64,000 nt of DNA from Heterocephalus glaber (Eukaryota; Chordata; Mammalia; Rodentia; Bathyergidae): positions 1,599,747-1,663,746 of the forward strand of contig NW_004624805.1 of assembly GCF_000247695.1 (NCBI RefSeq). Direction: 5' to 3'. Shown piece after piece: positions 1 through 43,309 of this stretch (position 1 is the stretch's first letter; every line of letters starts with the position of its first letter). A program made the position numbers and the translations under genes. Below the pieces are notes generated by a model that was given only the letters and a program-made list of their open reading frames with translations, made no database searches and was not told the origin of the DNA.

Positions 1-385
1 CCACTTTCCTGCACCAGGCACCATACTGGACTCCCCGTGTCCTCTCCCGCTTTAACTGACCTCCAATTCAGTTTATGACGCCTTGTTTAATGTTGCTTTA
101 CTCAACAAGTTACAGCCTTCCCGCACTGCCAGTTTCCTTAGACAGGGCATATGCTGCCTGTTACCTCATTTCTCTCTCTCTGACAAGTCTCATTTTAAAT
201 TTAAGAACTGTTGCTTCAGAAGAACTTAGCATTTTAGGTTTTATAACCTGCTAAGTTTCACAGTAAACTTGAGAGCTGAGTGTTACTTCTATATTGGAAA
301 AATAAGAAGAGGTAGAGTCCTTTTTGCCATAAATTCCTCTGACAAGTCATGTCCTTCCTAACTCTGATGATAATTCCTTTAAACC

Positions 386-600
386 AGTGGTTTTCAAACT
401 ACTACTCACGGACCAAGATGTAGCTCAGTGGCACCGTGCCTGCCTGGCAAGCACAAGGTCCTGAGTTCAATTCCCGGTACCACGGGGCGGGGGGGGGGGG
501 AGTTCACAATGGTTGTACACTGAGGTCACAATCAGCATTTTTTAAATAGGAAAATGTCAGGATGCTTTGCTGATAGCAGGGTAAGTGTTTTCAACAGTCA
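386..600 (+). mobile_element. Degraded hAT-Charlie-like DNA transposon, interrupted by a SINE
   Basis: The left part begins CAGTGGTTTTCAAACTAC, a typical hAT-Charlie terminus. After the SINE at 411-500 the sequence resumes with CACAATCAGCATTTTTTAAA, resembling the body of an old mammalian Charlie-type element. The right terminus is not clear. Confidence 0.4.
411..500 (+). mobile_element. ID-type SINE (tRNA-Ala-derived)
   Basis: Box A TAGCTCAGTGG and box B GAGTTCAATTC are the internal pol III promoter of an ID element. The 3' end carries a G tract (489-500) instead of an A tail. It is not a tRNA gene. Confidence 0.85.
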
Positions 601-3039
601 TACTGTATATGTAATTGTGTGTAATACTGGTCTCAACACACTATCGTTTGCTGAGTTGTGGTAAAAAAAATTTCCAAAGCGACACCTTTAACTCCTGGTT
701 TCATAGGACAGAACACCTAAGCCAGGTGCAGACTCATGGGTCCAAGTGTTTGTCAGGTCTTAGGGGAAGAGCACTTCGAGGTTTCAGCAGGGCAGGCTGT
801 AAACTGGCGCTGGGAGAGGCAAGAAGGCAGACCTTGGGGACAGCTGAGGAGAGCCCCGAGGGCTGACAGCGGTTTCAGCTGCGCTGTGGTGCTTAGGAGA
901 AGAAAGTAAACAAAAAGAAGTGGCCCTGCTGAGCAGCAACCCCTATCAGCAATGCGAGGATTAGTTTAAGCATTTGTATGAAGAACCTCAGTTTACAATG
1001 GAGAAAAAGAAATAAACAGTCAAGCCTTTCATAATAAACTGTTTGGTCAATGTAAAACATTTTCTCTAATGAGCATGGTTCCAAAATCCTGAATGGGGTC
1101 ACCACAGCTGTTGCTGCTAACCACACTGCATTCCCCTAATGACTCCACACTGCCAGAACTTATTTTTAAATTCTGAAAGACCCAAGGTTACCGTTAAGCA
1201 TTAAAGCACTAGCATGTGGCTGTAATTCGGCCAAGGACATGCAGTCTGGGATGACAACCAGCTGAAAACCGGACAGTGTTCCCATGGCGACCCTCTGGGA
1301 CCAGTGCTGGCCCCTCCGGCTCTCCGGACAGCCGGAACTCTTACATCCATGTGCCGTGAGAAAGCTTTCGAGCTGCAGGCTCCCACGTGACACCACGCCA
1401 TGAACTTCTGTGGGGGGAAGTTATTCTTTTGGGCTTCACGGGCTGTCTGCGGGAGGGAGGACCCACGACCCATTAAGTTACGCTCATCAAGATGTTCAGA
1501 CAAAGGAAACTACTTCAGGCTCAGCTCCAGCACCTTTACATCCAAACTGCCCCACTCTGCTCACCAGTCCCGCTATGCAAAGAGTGGCTAAGTGGCTGCA
1601 AAGGAGCCAGGGACACGAACCCCAAACTCAATTCTACCAGACTCTAACATGCTTTTCTTCATCTTTCCCAAGCTGCTCACTTTCACAATAAATTACTACT
1701 TTCCAGCAACAACAACAAAACCAGTTGCATTTCTAAATTATTTACTGAGATAAAACCCCAGTGCTGAAGTAGATCAGGAAACCACCAGAAGGATGAGCTT
1801 AACATTAAAAAGTCACAGGGTTATCAAACCTACTTCCCAGGTCTCCAAGTTCTGAGCGTTCAGAGACCGAAGCAAGTTACTAAGATGTCAGTGACAGCCC
1901 CCTGCCGCACCCTGCTCTCTGGGCCTCTGCCTCCCTCTTCCACAAGATCCAGACTCCTCTGTCTCTCCCTGTGTGTTCATTCTCTGGCCTCAGCTTTATG
2001 CTCCAGAAATGTCCCCAAAGACTGAAATCAGAGCTGTGACTTCCGGATTTCTGCAGACTATCCCAATGGTGTCTCTGCAGTTGACAGCGCCACTCCCAAG
2101 GGACACAGACGGCCCCCACCACAGTCTGACTCACAGCTTCCAACTTCCAGTGGTGGGAAAGCAAGCCCCTCAGGAGGAACTGTGCTTGGGGCCTGGCGTC
2201 CGATCTCTGCCAGGCCAGTCACTGGAGAGCACTGGCCCCATCTCCCCGTCAGCCCAGTGATGTGCAGGGTGCACACGCGACACTGCTCAGTGGTGCACTG
2301 CCTTCAATACAATGCTGAGTTATCCAACACTTACTGAGCAACAGGTTTATTGTTAGGTGGTCCTGTCCACCCATGGGCACACTGAAGGAAGTCTAGGCTA
2401 AGCTATGACGAGGCTGGTGGTGGCAAATGCATTTTCAGATTGCAGTATGTTCAACACAATGGGCGTATCGGGACATAGCCCCGCGTAAGTCAAGCAGCAT
2501 CTGGATTTACCTGAGGGAAAACTGTGCAACTAATCTGAATCCTGACAGCTTTAGCAGACAGATGTATGGCGAGCCAGGAGGAAGGAAGGGAAGAATGCAG
2601 CTATTCAGAATTGTGACTGAATTCAAAAGATATGTCCTTGTTTCACAAAACAGTTCAAAACATAAATATAAGCTACTGACCTAAAATGTTCATAATTTGG
2701 AGAATGAAGGAGATCATTTTTTCAGTAACTCCTCCTGATATCTGAAGTTATCTGAAAATCTTTAACTTCAGGGCAATAGAAAACTTTTCTCTGAAGGCAT
2801 CTACCTCTTTAACGTGCCTACCCCCACCCAGATTCAAAATGCAAACAACCACTGTGTTGTGCACCACGGCCCCTCCTCAGTTTGTGTCAAGCTATTCACA
2901 CTAGTCAGTTTCAGGAAGTACTGGTGTCACATGATACACTCTCTTCCTTATGTAGGATACTAACTAAGGGCAAATAGGAAGCCACATGACATTAACCAAA
3001 TCCCACACTGCGGCCTGTGAATGAAGAAAACATAATTAG

Positions 3040-4621
3040 AGCAGTATTCATTCAACAGTATTTATTAGCAAATCCTACACAAAACCACACATCGAAAGTC
3101 TGAATTGTTGTCACATCTTAACCAAGTCTGTTTCTCATTTGTGTTATTAAGTTCCCCCCAAATTCTACGTAACTTAATCATAAGAAAAGGCTTCCAAAGT
3201 GGAGGGCCCAGATTCAATTCAGGACACCAGGCTCAGCCACCTCCACGCAAGTAACCATCAGAATCAATCGTGTCTCCACACAGGTTCGGACCAGTGGCCA
3301 AAGTGACTTTCTCAATGGGGGCCTCTAGCTCCCATTCCTTACCTTCTAAACGCAGAACTGGCTGAAGTAAAGCAGCCATGGAGCCTACAGCTTAACGTGA
3401 CTTCACATCACTGCTGCCGCTGCTAAAGCCATGGGTATTACCATTACTGTTACATGAGTACACACTGCCTCTCAGCACAGGGCCATGAAAGGTCAGTAAC
3501 TGCAGCAACGACGACACCACAGCCCCTCTTTACTGAGCTCTCCTCTCACCGCCCGCCAGGCAGTGCTCTAAGCATTTTATTTTACTTGAACACAGGAATG
3601 ACGCGGTGGAGGTGCGTCCTTATAACCACCGCCGTAAGGTAAGCTGAGGCGTAGGGAGATGAGATCACTTGCCCACGTCGTGCTGCTGTTATGCTGTTAG
3701 CACCTGGCTGGCTGCGACGGGCAGCTGCAGGCGCTGACTCCGGGAGCTCCCTCTAACCCACCTCACACTGCCAGCCTGCTGGTCTGGTGGCACCCTATTC
3801 CCTCGCTGCAGAGCTCAGGTCCCCTCGGCTCCTCGAACAGTGACCGTTACAGCGATCAGGGTGACACTGCAAGCCGAGAGCGGACACACAGTCTGCCCCA
3901 GTGCCCGCCGTCCTGGCCTCCCTCCTCTGGGGCACGGTCCACTGCAGTTCCGCCCCTCACACCTGCACACTCCCGACCCACGCCCTCATCAGAACTCCAC
4001 GTGCTGGGGTTAACGCTGTTTGGAACGTAAGCTGGGAGAATACGCTGCCTTCGCTTTTCACACTTGTGTTTCCTCTTAATCCTCTTCTTTCCTGAGAGAT
4101 GACAGATACTATGATGTATGCTCTTTTGAAGATAAAGGCAAGCTTTGAAACACAAGAAAAATACTTCAGCAAACAGCACCAACATTTACATTACATTGCA
4201 AGATGGCAAAGGTTAAATTCTCATTCAATGGCTCCATTTTTGTTGAAATATACAAAAATATTTCTATAAACAGTACATAAAGACGGTGTGCAAATCATGG
4301 AAAAATCAAGTCCATCCTCAAATGTTTCTTTTTAATTATTTAACCACCAACTTTCAGGTCAGTCATTTCAGATCCCCAACTGTTACTGCGGTCTGCATAT
4401 TGAAGTTGTAGGGAAAGGCTTTAGAACTTAATTTTTCACAATGTAAAATGAAAGCAGGACACAGAAATCAGTTTGCAGTCAGATGTGAGAGCCACCACAG
4501 GCCTGCAGGGAGAATCCCGAGGCAGGGGCTCCGGTCTTCCCCTTCACTCCTGCGGGTGATGCCAGGAGTCTGTGCAGCTTCCTGACGCCGCTCACTGTTA
4601 GCTGCACACCACGTGTGAGCC
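3040..4621 (-). other. PRPF18: PRPF18 3' UTR (extent uncertain)
   Basis: Sequence after the stop codon. On the minus strand an ATTAAA hexamer lies at 4336-4331, giving a UTR of about 0.3 kb. AATAAA lies at 3066-3061, giving about 1.6 kb, and another AATAAA at 3581-3576 sits inside a MIR. I cannot tell from sequence which is used. The leftmost limit given here assumes the distal signal at 3061. Confidence 0.45.
3520..3710 (+). mobile_element. MIR SINE
   Basis: Diverged MIR core: GCCAGGCAGTGCTCTAAGCA, then GTAAGCTGAGGCGTAGGGAG and ATCACTTGCCCACGTCGTG. It lies inside the longer of the possible PRPF18 3' UTRs. Confidence 0.65.
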
Positions 4622-36117
<31,496 letters not shown>

Positions 36118-36870
36118 CTCGCTGTCCGGGACCGGCGGCGCCGCAGCCCCGTACAAACCCCACAAGCCCCACAGCGGCAGCCAGCAACCAACAGGGCGCC
36201 GCTTCCGGTGGAAGCCGGGGGCAGCGAGAGGAGGAGAGAGAGCGCCCGGAACGCTCCGTGGGCGGTGCGGCTGCCGATGTGGCCCCCTGGCGGCGCCTTC
36301 CGGAAGCGCAGCTGTGGCATCCCCCGTGGAGGGGCCACGGGGACCAGACCCAGGTCTCCCGAGCCGCGGCGAAGCCGTGTGCTGCCTCTTCCATCGCTGT
36401 TGCACCATTTTGTATCTGCTTGGCGGATCCGAAAGCCTCCCGGTAGAACGCTCTAGTTATGTGAATTAAGACAACATCTTTACTGCACTAGAAGTTCGCA
36501 TCAGAGTTTCTGGTTACTTGCTTGTCAAGATTAACGCACCAGACTGAAAAAGACTTGAGTAATAATATGAGCTTGTGGGTACAGCGTAAAAGGCAGTATC
36601 CACTGCCAGCCTGTCAAGTGTCCTGCAAACGCCAGCAACTGCATCCGCTTAAGGCATTTCTAAGCAACGGCGCCTCTCTCTCAGTTCTGGATTGTGTACA
36701 TATCAAGTTACTTCAAACTGATTGAGATTATTTTTCTGGTCCTGCATTTAGCAATCAAGATATTCGATGACATGATTGGAAATGTAATCAGAATTTTTTT
36801 TTAAAAAAAAAGAAACCCAACCCAAGAATAAAAATCAAGTTGAGAGGAAAAACATGCTAGAGATTTGGTT

Positions 36871-36993
36871 TGGTTTTGAGATGGAGTCGCCTTATTTTTC
36901 TCAAGCTGATCTCAAACACATGGTCTCAAGTAATCCTCCTGCCTCAGCCTCTTGTGTGCTAGTACTAGAGGTGTGTGCCACCATGCTTAGCAG
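36871..36993 (-). mobile_element. B1 SINE
   Basis: Reverse B1: TTTTGAGATGGAGTCGCC, AAGTAATCCTCCTGCCTCAG, CTAGAGGTGTGTGCCACCAT. Confidence 0.75.
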
Positions 36994-37802
36994 AGATATT
37001 TTCAAACCCTAAAAACCATTTATAATGCATTTATTCTTGCTTCTATGCCATGGAGTCATTTCTTTAAAATTTTAGTTGTCGTAACTGAGAGTCTGTCATG
37101 TTACTCTTTCCCATTGAGAAGGGAGAGAAATAGCATTTGCTTCAGCCAACTGATACCAGGTAAGATGATTATTAAAATAAAAATGGTTGTTCATTTCAAC
37201 TTAGAAAGTTTTGCTATGTGTGTTATATTTCATCTAAAAGATATCTACTATAAACAATTATTTTTTTATTGAAATAAACAATAGAGGAAGTTAATTCACT
37301 CTCTGACCTATTATACTTTGGTGATCTTTAGAGCTTCCGAAAGCTTCACATATTTTACAAGGAAAAGGTCCTTGAATTTACATGGTAACATTCTTGCATT
37401 GATCTCTTGTTCCCTGGATCACTTATAATTCAATAAGGAAGTAGTCATTTATTATCATTCCCCTGATTTAGGAATTAGAGATCATAGAAAAAAATCCTGA
37501 AGTGTTGGCACAGATGAAAGACAGTAATAAAGTTTAGAGAGAGGATAAAGGGTTACCTGGCCAGATGGGAAACTGTCAGTACTAGCTCCTTTTAAATTTC
37601 AGTTTCATTGATTTTGGTGTTTATGCAAACATGTGCATTAAACCCTGATTAAGACCTGAGGTCAGGGAGTGACAGAGATGAATACTTGAAGGCGCAAACT
37701 GGTGAGCTAGCTGACAACACAGAAGGGAGAAGAAAGAGGACCAGGAGAATTTAGAAACCCTAAAGAACTGATCATCCTACCTGCAAAAGAATATATTTAT
37801 TT

Positions 37803-37878
37803 CGGGCTGGGGATTTAGCTCAGTGGTTCTGCAGCCTGCCTCAGAAGTGCAAGGACCGGAGTTCAATCCCCAGTACCA
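37803..37878 (+). mobile_element. ID-type SINE with perfect 18-bp duplication
   Basis: CGGGCTGGGGATTTAGCTCA then GAGTTCAATCCCCAGTACC. The duplication AAAAGAATATATTTATTT lies at 37785-37802 and 37879-37896. Confidence 0.95.
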
Positions 37879-37949
37879 AAAAGAATATATTTATTTTTAA
37901 AATATGCATCCTCGCTCACCACATTGTTATTTTAAAAGTGAAATATTTT

Positions 37950-38170
37950 CAATAAATTTTATTTTATTTTATCCTATTCCCCCTCAAGCCCCCTCCCCTC
38001 CCTATGTACAGAAGCTTTGTTTCCATTTTTTCCTTCTATTTTCACTTTTTTTCTTGTCCCTCCCTTCCTTTCTCCCCCTCTTCCCCTGTTCCCCTTCCCA
38101 TTTAAACACTTTCTTCCCATTTCCCAACATCCATTATACATCTCAGTCCTTATTTCCATAAAAAGTGAAA
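37950..38170 (-). mobile_element. L1 3' end with pyrimidine-rich tract
   Basis: Begins with A/T repeats (TTTTATTTTATTTTATCC), then a long C/T tract with CCCTCCCCTCCC-like motifs. It mirrors the purine tract of the plus-oriented L1 end at 54480-54745. Confidence 0.6.
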
Positions 38171-39028
38171 TATTGGATGTAACCTAAAGGTCCTAAATAG
38201 GAGAATGGTTAAGTAAATTTTAGTTCATTCATACAACTGAATAATATGGAACTTTTAAACACTATATACTTCAGTAATGTTCAGTGATATTAGAATGCTC
38301 ATGACTTAATATTTGGTTTAAAAGTAGAATAATGGAGCTATAAATGTACTATGTAGTCTCTGCCTTATAACAAAACCATAGAACATAATTATTAGGAGGA
38401 CAGATTGTTATCTAGGCAGGAGACGCATTGGTGACCCTTACTGTCTTTGCCAGAATTGAGTACAAAATTCCATAATTTGGAATAAATTCAGATATTGGTC
38501 ATTTTCTGTTTAATTGTTATTGAAATTTTTATAGGTTTTAAGCTCATTTAGAAATTTTATATGATAATTTTAAAATAATGCCTATAAAATAAAACAAAGG
38601 GGTAGAAAAAAATTTTAAATCTTCATAATTATTCGGTCCAGTATTTCAATATCATATATGAGCTCTGGCCTAGGTTACATTCTGTAGCCTAAACCAAATA
38701 CAAAAATTTAGTGCCTAACTGTAAGGAGGTTATCAGCAAGCTTGGAAACCAAAAATTATACCCCAAAAAGTTAAATTCTGTTAGATGTACATGATTTATA
38801 ATGTATATGGAGGCTGCCATCTTCTAAAAGAAGAAATAGTAAGAAATCAATATGCAATTGATGAGGTTGTCCCTCTGTGGGAGCAATACACCTAAGAAAT
38901 TATTTGTCATTTCTGGAGACGGGACAGAAATGCCCAATTTCATCAGGATGACCTGGATTTGTTTTACTGCCACCCTAAAGGATAAAATGCTCCTTTCTAA
39001 AAGAGAAAAGACATGCCACGTGTTTAAT

Positions 39029-39205
39029 ACGGTGGTTCTTGATCTCAGAACAATCTGGAGGACCTTCTCAGATAGACTTCCGGTCTCCATCCTCAGAATT
39101 CCTCACTGCACAGATTTGAGATGGTCCAAGCACTGCCTTTTGGAACAAATCTCTAAGCGAGGCAGACGCTGCTGATCCAGGGACCACACTGAGAACCACT
39201 GGTGT
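39029..39205. mobile_element. hAT-Charlie (MER5-like) transposon fossil
   Basis: Left end CGGTGGTTCTTGATCTCAGA and right end CCACACTGAGAACCACTG form the inverted termini of a short non-autonomous Charlie element. Confidence 0.55.
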
Positions 39206-39829
39206 ATTGTTTGGTAATCTCTCTGGCAAGAGAGGGGAAGAGTCAGAGTCAGAAGTGCAGTCTGCGGAGCCCGGAGACGCGAGGAGAAGCCAGTGTTGTG
39301 CGTCCGAGTGCGTCCTGGGTGCCCCTCCATGCACAGCCACACTGCTGCTGGGGTCTCCGGTGGGGAGCGGCCAGCTCCCTCGGGGTCCAGCCACATTTAC
39401 ATGGCTGCTGTGTACCGCTTGCGCACGGGCAGACACCCGATCCGACCCATGGCAGGCGCCCTTCTCTAGGAAACTGAAACTGGAATCGAGTCGATCTTTC
39501 CGAGAGGCAGGAGACAGATGTGAATTTGAGAGCAGCAGATTCGCAGCACAGGGCCACTGCAGCCAGCCTGGTGCGTAGTGACCCACAAGCATTCAGTTGT
39601 CAAGAATTTTGGGAAGGAGTTGTTAAACAAAGTCGTTATTAAACATACAAGCAAAAGTAGTAAGTGCGCAGAACCCATCAGTCTTTATTTTACTATTATT
39701 CATGCTCCTGGGTTTATGACTGCTGTGTCCTAATGGTGCCAATGGTATACAGTAGTGTGTTACTGCACGCCTCTTACCGAGTCCATCCCTAAAGATGTCG
39801 CACTGGTGGTTTGAGAGCAACGGGGACTA

Positions 39830-40520
39830 GTCAGAGTTCCTCAGCAAAGAAACAGGAACACCAGGATATGTATCAACGTACAGGTGCTCCTCAATGTACA
39901 GTGATAAGCCCATCATAAATTGAGAGCATTGAAAGTTGAAAACGCATTTACTACTCCTAAAACACAGCAAATGTCCTACTTCCGCGACACGGCAGCAAGG
40001 AGTCAGTTGTCCCCTTGTGTTGTGTGGGCTGGCTGGGTGCTGCTCCCGCCTAGAACTCAGAAGAGTGTCTTTCCACAAATGCCTGGCCTGGGAAGGAGGT
40101 CAAAATTCAAAATTCCACTTTTGGCCTCTGTTGAAAGTGAATCATTTTTGAATTGTCATAGAAAGATGGTAAGTCTAATTCTCATAAGCTGGGATCCATT
40201 GGTATGTGGAAGGAGACTCCGACGAAGTTGGCTCCCCCACTACGGAAGCCTGTACATCCCACAGTCAGTCACCTGGAAGCTGGAGAGCAGCGAGACAGCA
40301 GTGTGACTCCTCGGAAGGCTGCCTGGCTGAGTGGAGTGAGGGAGGGGGCACTGGCTTAAGTCCTGGAGCCTGGAGGTCTAGGGACCAGGAGCTGTAATAT
40401 CCAAGGGCATAAAAGCCCCAAGAGGAGCTTGCAGACGTGCCTGGAGGTAACATTTTACCAGCTGTCTGTGCATCCCTTGAGCAAGTCTAGTTGACACACA
40501 AAACTAACCATCACAGCGAG
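39830..40520. mobile_element. MLT2/ERVL-like LTR with a nested Tigger-like element
   Basis: Left edge TAGTCAGAGTTCCTCAGCAA then AGAAACAGGAAC. Right edge TAGTTGACACACAAAACTAA then CCATCACAG. These are the two ends of an ERVL-type LTR. Between them, CAGGTGCTCCTCAATGTACA and AAACGCATTTACTACTCCTA (about 39880-40170) look like a Tigger insertion. Confidence 0.5.
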
Positions 40521-40524
40521 GATA

Positions 40525-41410
40525 TTTACACCACCAAAATTGGCAGACACTACAAGGCTTGACCTAACACATCGTTGATGGTCTAAAATATATTTATGGA
40601 GAAAAAATTAATAATACAGACCAAATTTTCTAAATCTCAGACTGGATATGTCTCTACTGAAGGAGGGAGGTCTCCGGTCTCCATTGACTGGATCACCAAC
40701 AATGATGTCCTAGGTGCAAGGGCAGATGTCTCTTGCCATTGCTTAATGTTCCCAAGCAGCAACTCTCTCCAGTTGAGAACCATCAACAAATTAAATACAA
40801 ATTAAATTGAATACAAATATAAATTAATACATTCATTTTAAAATGAATTAAATTGGAAAGTGTGGTGTCTGTAGCTATTACTCCATCAATAGGGTAGAAA
40901 AGTGAAGAAACATTCTTCCAGAATTTTACAAGTATTATCTGATTCAATTCAGACTCTCACATAATTGACAAATAAATGAAGTTCTGACATGCATCTTCAT
41001 TGCTTCACTTTTGTCTTATTCATTAATTTAGCAAAACTATCAGCTAACATTCATGTCAGAGCAGGGCTTTTTCATCAATTATAATCATAGGTTGGCTCAG
41101 GACCCAAGAATTCTACAGAAATCAATGAAAGCATTCTGTGAGAATCAATTAGATTCATGGGGTTTATAATGAAGAGCATTGTATAGACTGTTATTATCTA
41201 TAAATTGTAGCCTCCATGTCCTTTATATCAGTAGATGTCATATGCATATATGACATCTTTTTTCTCAGAGCAAGTTTATAAACATTTATCAGCACAGCAA
41301 CGATCACAATCCACCTCCTGTATTGGTTGGTTACTAGAAAACTGTTTGGCAAAGAAAGTTGGAACATTCAAGAAAGGAAAGAAAAATGGGTCTGTAAGAA
41401 GAAACACGAA
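40525..41410. other. AT-rich DNA, nothing recognised
   Basis: No gene, SINE or clear transposon end is visible. Runs such as ATACAAATATAAATTAATAC are low complexity. Confidence 0.6.
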
Positions 41411-41413
41411 TGA

Positions 41414-41498
41414 GGGCCGGGGATGTAGCTCAGTGGCACCATGCCTGTCTCGCAACCACAAGGTCCTGAGTTCAATCCTCCATACCAGGAAAGAAAAA
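41414..41498 (+). mobile_element. ID-type SINE
   Basis: GGGCCGGGGATGTAGCTCAG and AAGGTCCTGAGTTCAATCCT. Flanks AGAAGAAACACGAATG and AGAAGAAACATGAATG are an imperfect duplication. Confidence 0.93.
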
Positions 41499-41614
41499 GA
41501 AGAAACATGAATGGTAGACTATGGAAAAGCACCTCTGGGAGGCCCTGCACTTCAGGCTCTCTACTCTGATTCTTTCTGAAGTATAGCTTGCATTGCTGTT
41601 CAAAAAAGTCATCT

Positions 41615-41690
41615 TGCCGGAGATTTAGCTCAGTGGTTTCGCTGCCTGCTGCACAAGCACAAGGACCTGAGTTCGATCCCCACTACCAAA
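41615..41690 (+). mobile_element. ID-type SINE, TTCG subfamily
   Basis: GGAGATTTAGCTCAGTGGTT, TTCGCTGCCTGCTGCACAAG. Flanks AAAAAAGTCATCT and AAAAAAGTCACCT are an imperfect duplication. Confidence 0.93.
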
Positions 41691-41885
41691 AAAAAGTCAC
41701 CTGAATCCTTACCCCAGATTTCTCTTTTTAAAGGTGTGCCTTTTCTTTGTAACATCTTAATGTTTCTGAATTCAGGATGTATCTTATCACCAATGTGTTT
41801 GTTTGAATACCATGGTCTTCTCCAGATACTCTCTCTCAGGCCAGTGTAACTGTTCTCCACCTACTGGGAAGAGGGGCTTTGTAGC

Positions 41886-42299
41886 TTTGTCACTGTAACA
41901 AAATACCTGAGAAGTCAATTTTAGGGAAGAAAGAGTTATCTTGGTTCACAGTTTCAGTTCATGTTCACTTGGATCCACTGCTTCTAGGTCTGTGGTGAGG
42001 CAGAAATATGGCAGGAGGTCATGGCAGAGGAAAGATGCTCACGTTAGGGCATCCAGGAAACAGAGAGGAAGACAATCAGCATGGCCCAACACCTTCTACT
42101 TTCTTCTGCTTTTGATCTACCTGAACCCCACCCTATGGGATGTTGCCACCCACATTCCAGGCAGGTCTCTCCCATCGGTTTGCTGACCATGGGCTAAGCA
42201 TCCCCAGAAGACCCTCAGAGACACTCCCAGAAATGTGCTTTACTAATTTCCCAGGCACATCTCCCTCCCATCCAGTTGACAGTCACATTTAACTATCAG
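41886..42299 (-). mobile_element. MaLR-like LTR
   Basis: In reverse: TAACAAAATACCTGAGAAGT, GGTTCACAGTTTCAGTTCAT, and the far end CAGTTGACAGTCACATTTAA. These are phrases typical of the MaLR LTR group. Confidence 0.6.
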
Positions 42300-43115
42300 A
42301 GGACTGCTGAATGCCCACAGCTGCGTCCCTCACTAAGCACAGGTGCAGTCTGCGGGGACCTCCCTAGCCGAGGTCACAGCCCCTACTGGGGGACACCCAC
42401 ATCAGCCATTAGGAAAACACTGATTCACTGTTTATGCAGATCTCCCAAATGTTGACACATTTTATTACACAATATTAAAACCCTGCTCATTAATAGCACC
42501 CCCGCATCTCACCAGAGAAGCCTTTCAGTGACTGGGAAGACATCAAGCTCATGGTAGCAGACACAATATTCCCAAATGTTCATTTTTACTGAAAGCTTGA
42601 ATTTTATCGCTAATAACCAAAATTGTCAGATGTTTTCCTTAAGTGACAGGCTAACTGGGTTCATTGCAAGAAAACACCTGCCAAATACCCAAGTCTGGAC
42701 AGCAATACATGGTCTGTATTGTTTCCAGCAAAGGAAGTGCTCCATGGGGGAAAAGCTCACTCGGCTTGCAATCCGAGCAAGCACAGGCTTTTCCTAAGCT
42801 AACTCTCATACTTCAGTATGCAGCAGAGTACTTTGCATGTACTTCCTGTTTCCGCATACAGAATATTAAAAAGATGCTTACTCAAGTGCCAAGGTTTAGT
42901 AAAATTAATACACTTTACTGCTTTATTGAGAACATTTTTTAAGTGAGGCTGGGCCCCACGCCAGTGAGCACACGGCAGTAAGGTGTGTGAGGACTGGTGG
43001 ACTTGGGTGCCAGTGGCTTTGATCAGTGAAGTTACACCTGCTTCTGCACCTTTGTCAGCATGGTGAGGAGAGCAAATCATGTCTGGGTGTCACTGCAAAA
43101 ACAGCTTGAGCCATT
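42300..43115. other. Unassigned intergenic DNA
   Basis: I see no gene or definite repeat. Short overlapping frames lack recognisable domains. Confidence 0.55.
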
Positions 43116-43203
43116 GGGGCCAGGGATTTAGCTCAGTGGTTCTGCTGCCTGCCTCGTAAGCACAAGGTCCTGAGTTCAATCCCCTGCTACCAAAAAAAAA
43201 AAC
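43116..43203 (+). mobile_element. ID-type SINE
   Basis: GGGGCCAGGGATTTAGCTCA, AAGGTCCTGAGTTCAATCCC. Flanks AAAAACAGCTTGA and AAAACCAGCTTCGA suggest an imperfect duplication. Confidence 0.9.
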
Positions 43204-43309
43204 CAGCTTCGACCTCACCAATCCCTTGAATGGACCACACTTTGAGAATTGCTGGCCTGAAAACCCTTCCAGATTATAAAAAACAATTTTGGGAAGCTCT
43301 CCAGTGTAT

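Larger units (their letters stand above)
1..3039. other. Intergenic DNA downstream of PRPF18
   Basis: Apart from a degraded hAT-like element interrupted by an ID SINE (about 386-600) I see no gene or clear repeat. The open frames in 615-2684 overlap each other on both strands, lack recognisable domains and are not supported. From memory of human synteny the next gene on this side would be FRMD4A, converging on PRPF18, but none of it is visible. Confidence 0.6.
36460..39025. other. Upstream intergenic DNA without genes
   Basis: Apart from the B1 (36871-36993), the ID SINE (37803-37878) and an L1 3' end (37950-38170, with a possible L1 remnant to about 38480), I see only AT-rich unassigned sequence. 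Short frames here show no protein similarity I recognise. Confidence 0.6.

Noticed and set aside
39068..39592. 174-codon minus-strand frame
   Set aside because: It partly overlaps a Charlie-like transposon fossil, and long frames also occur on the opposite strand. No known domain.
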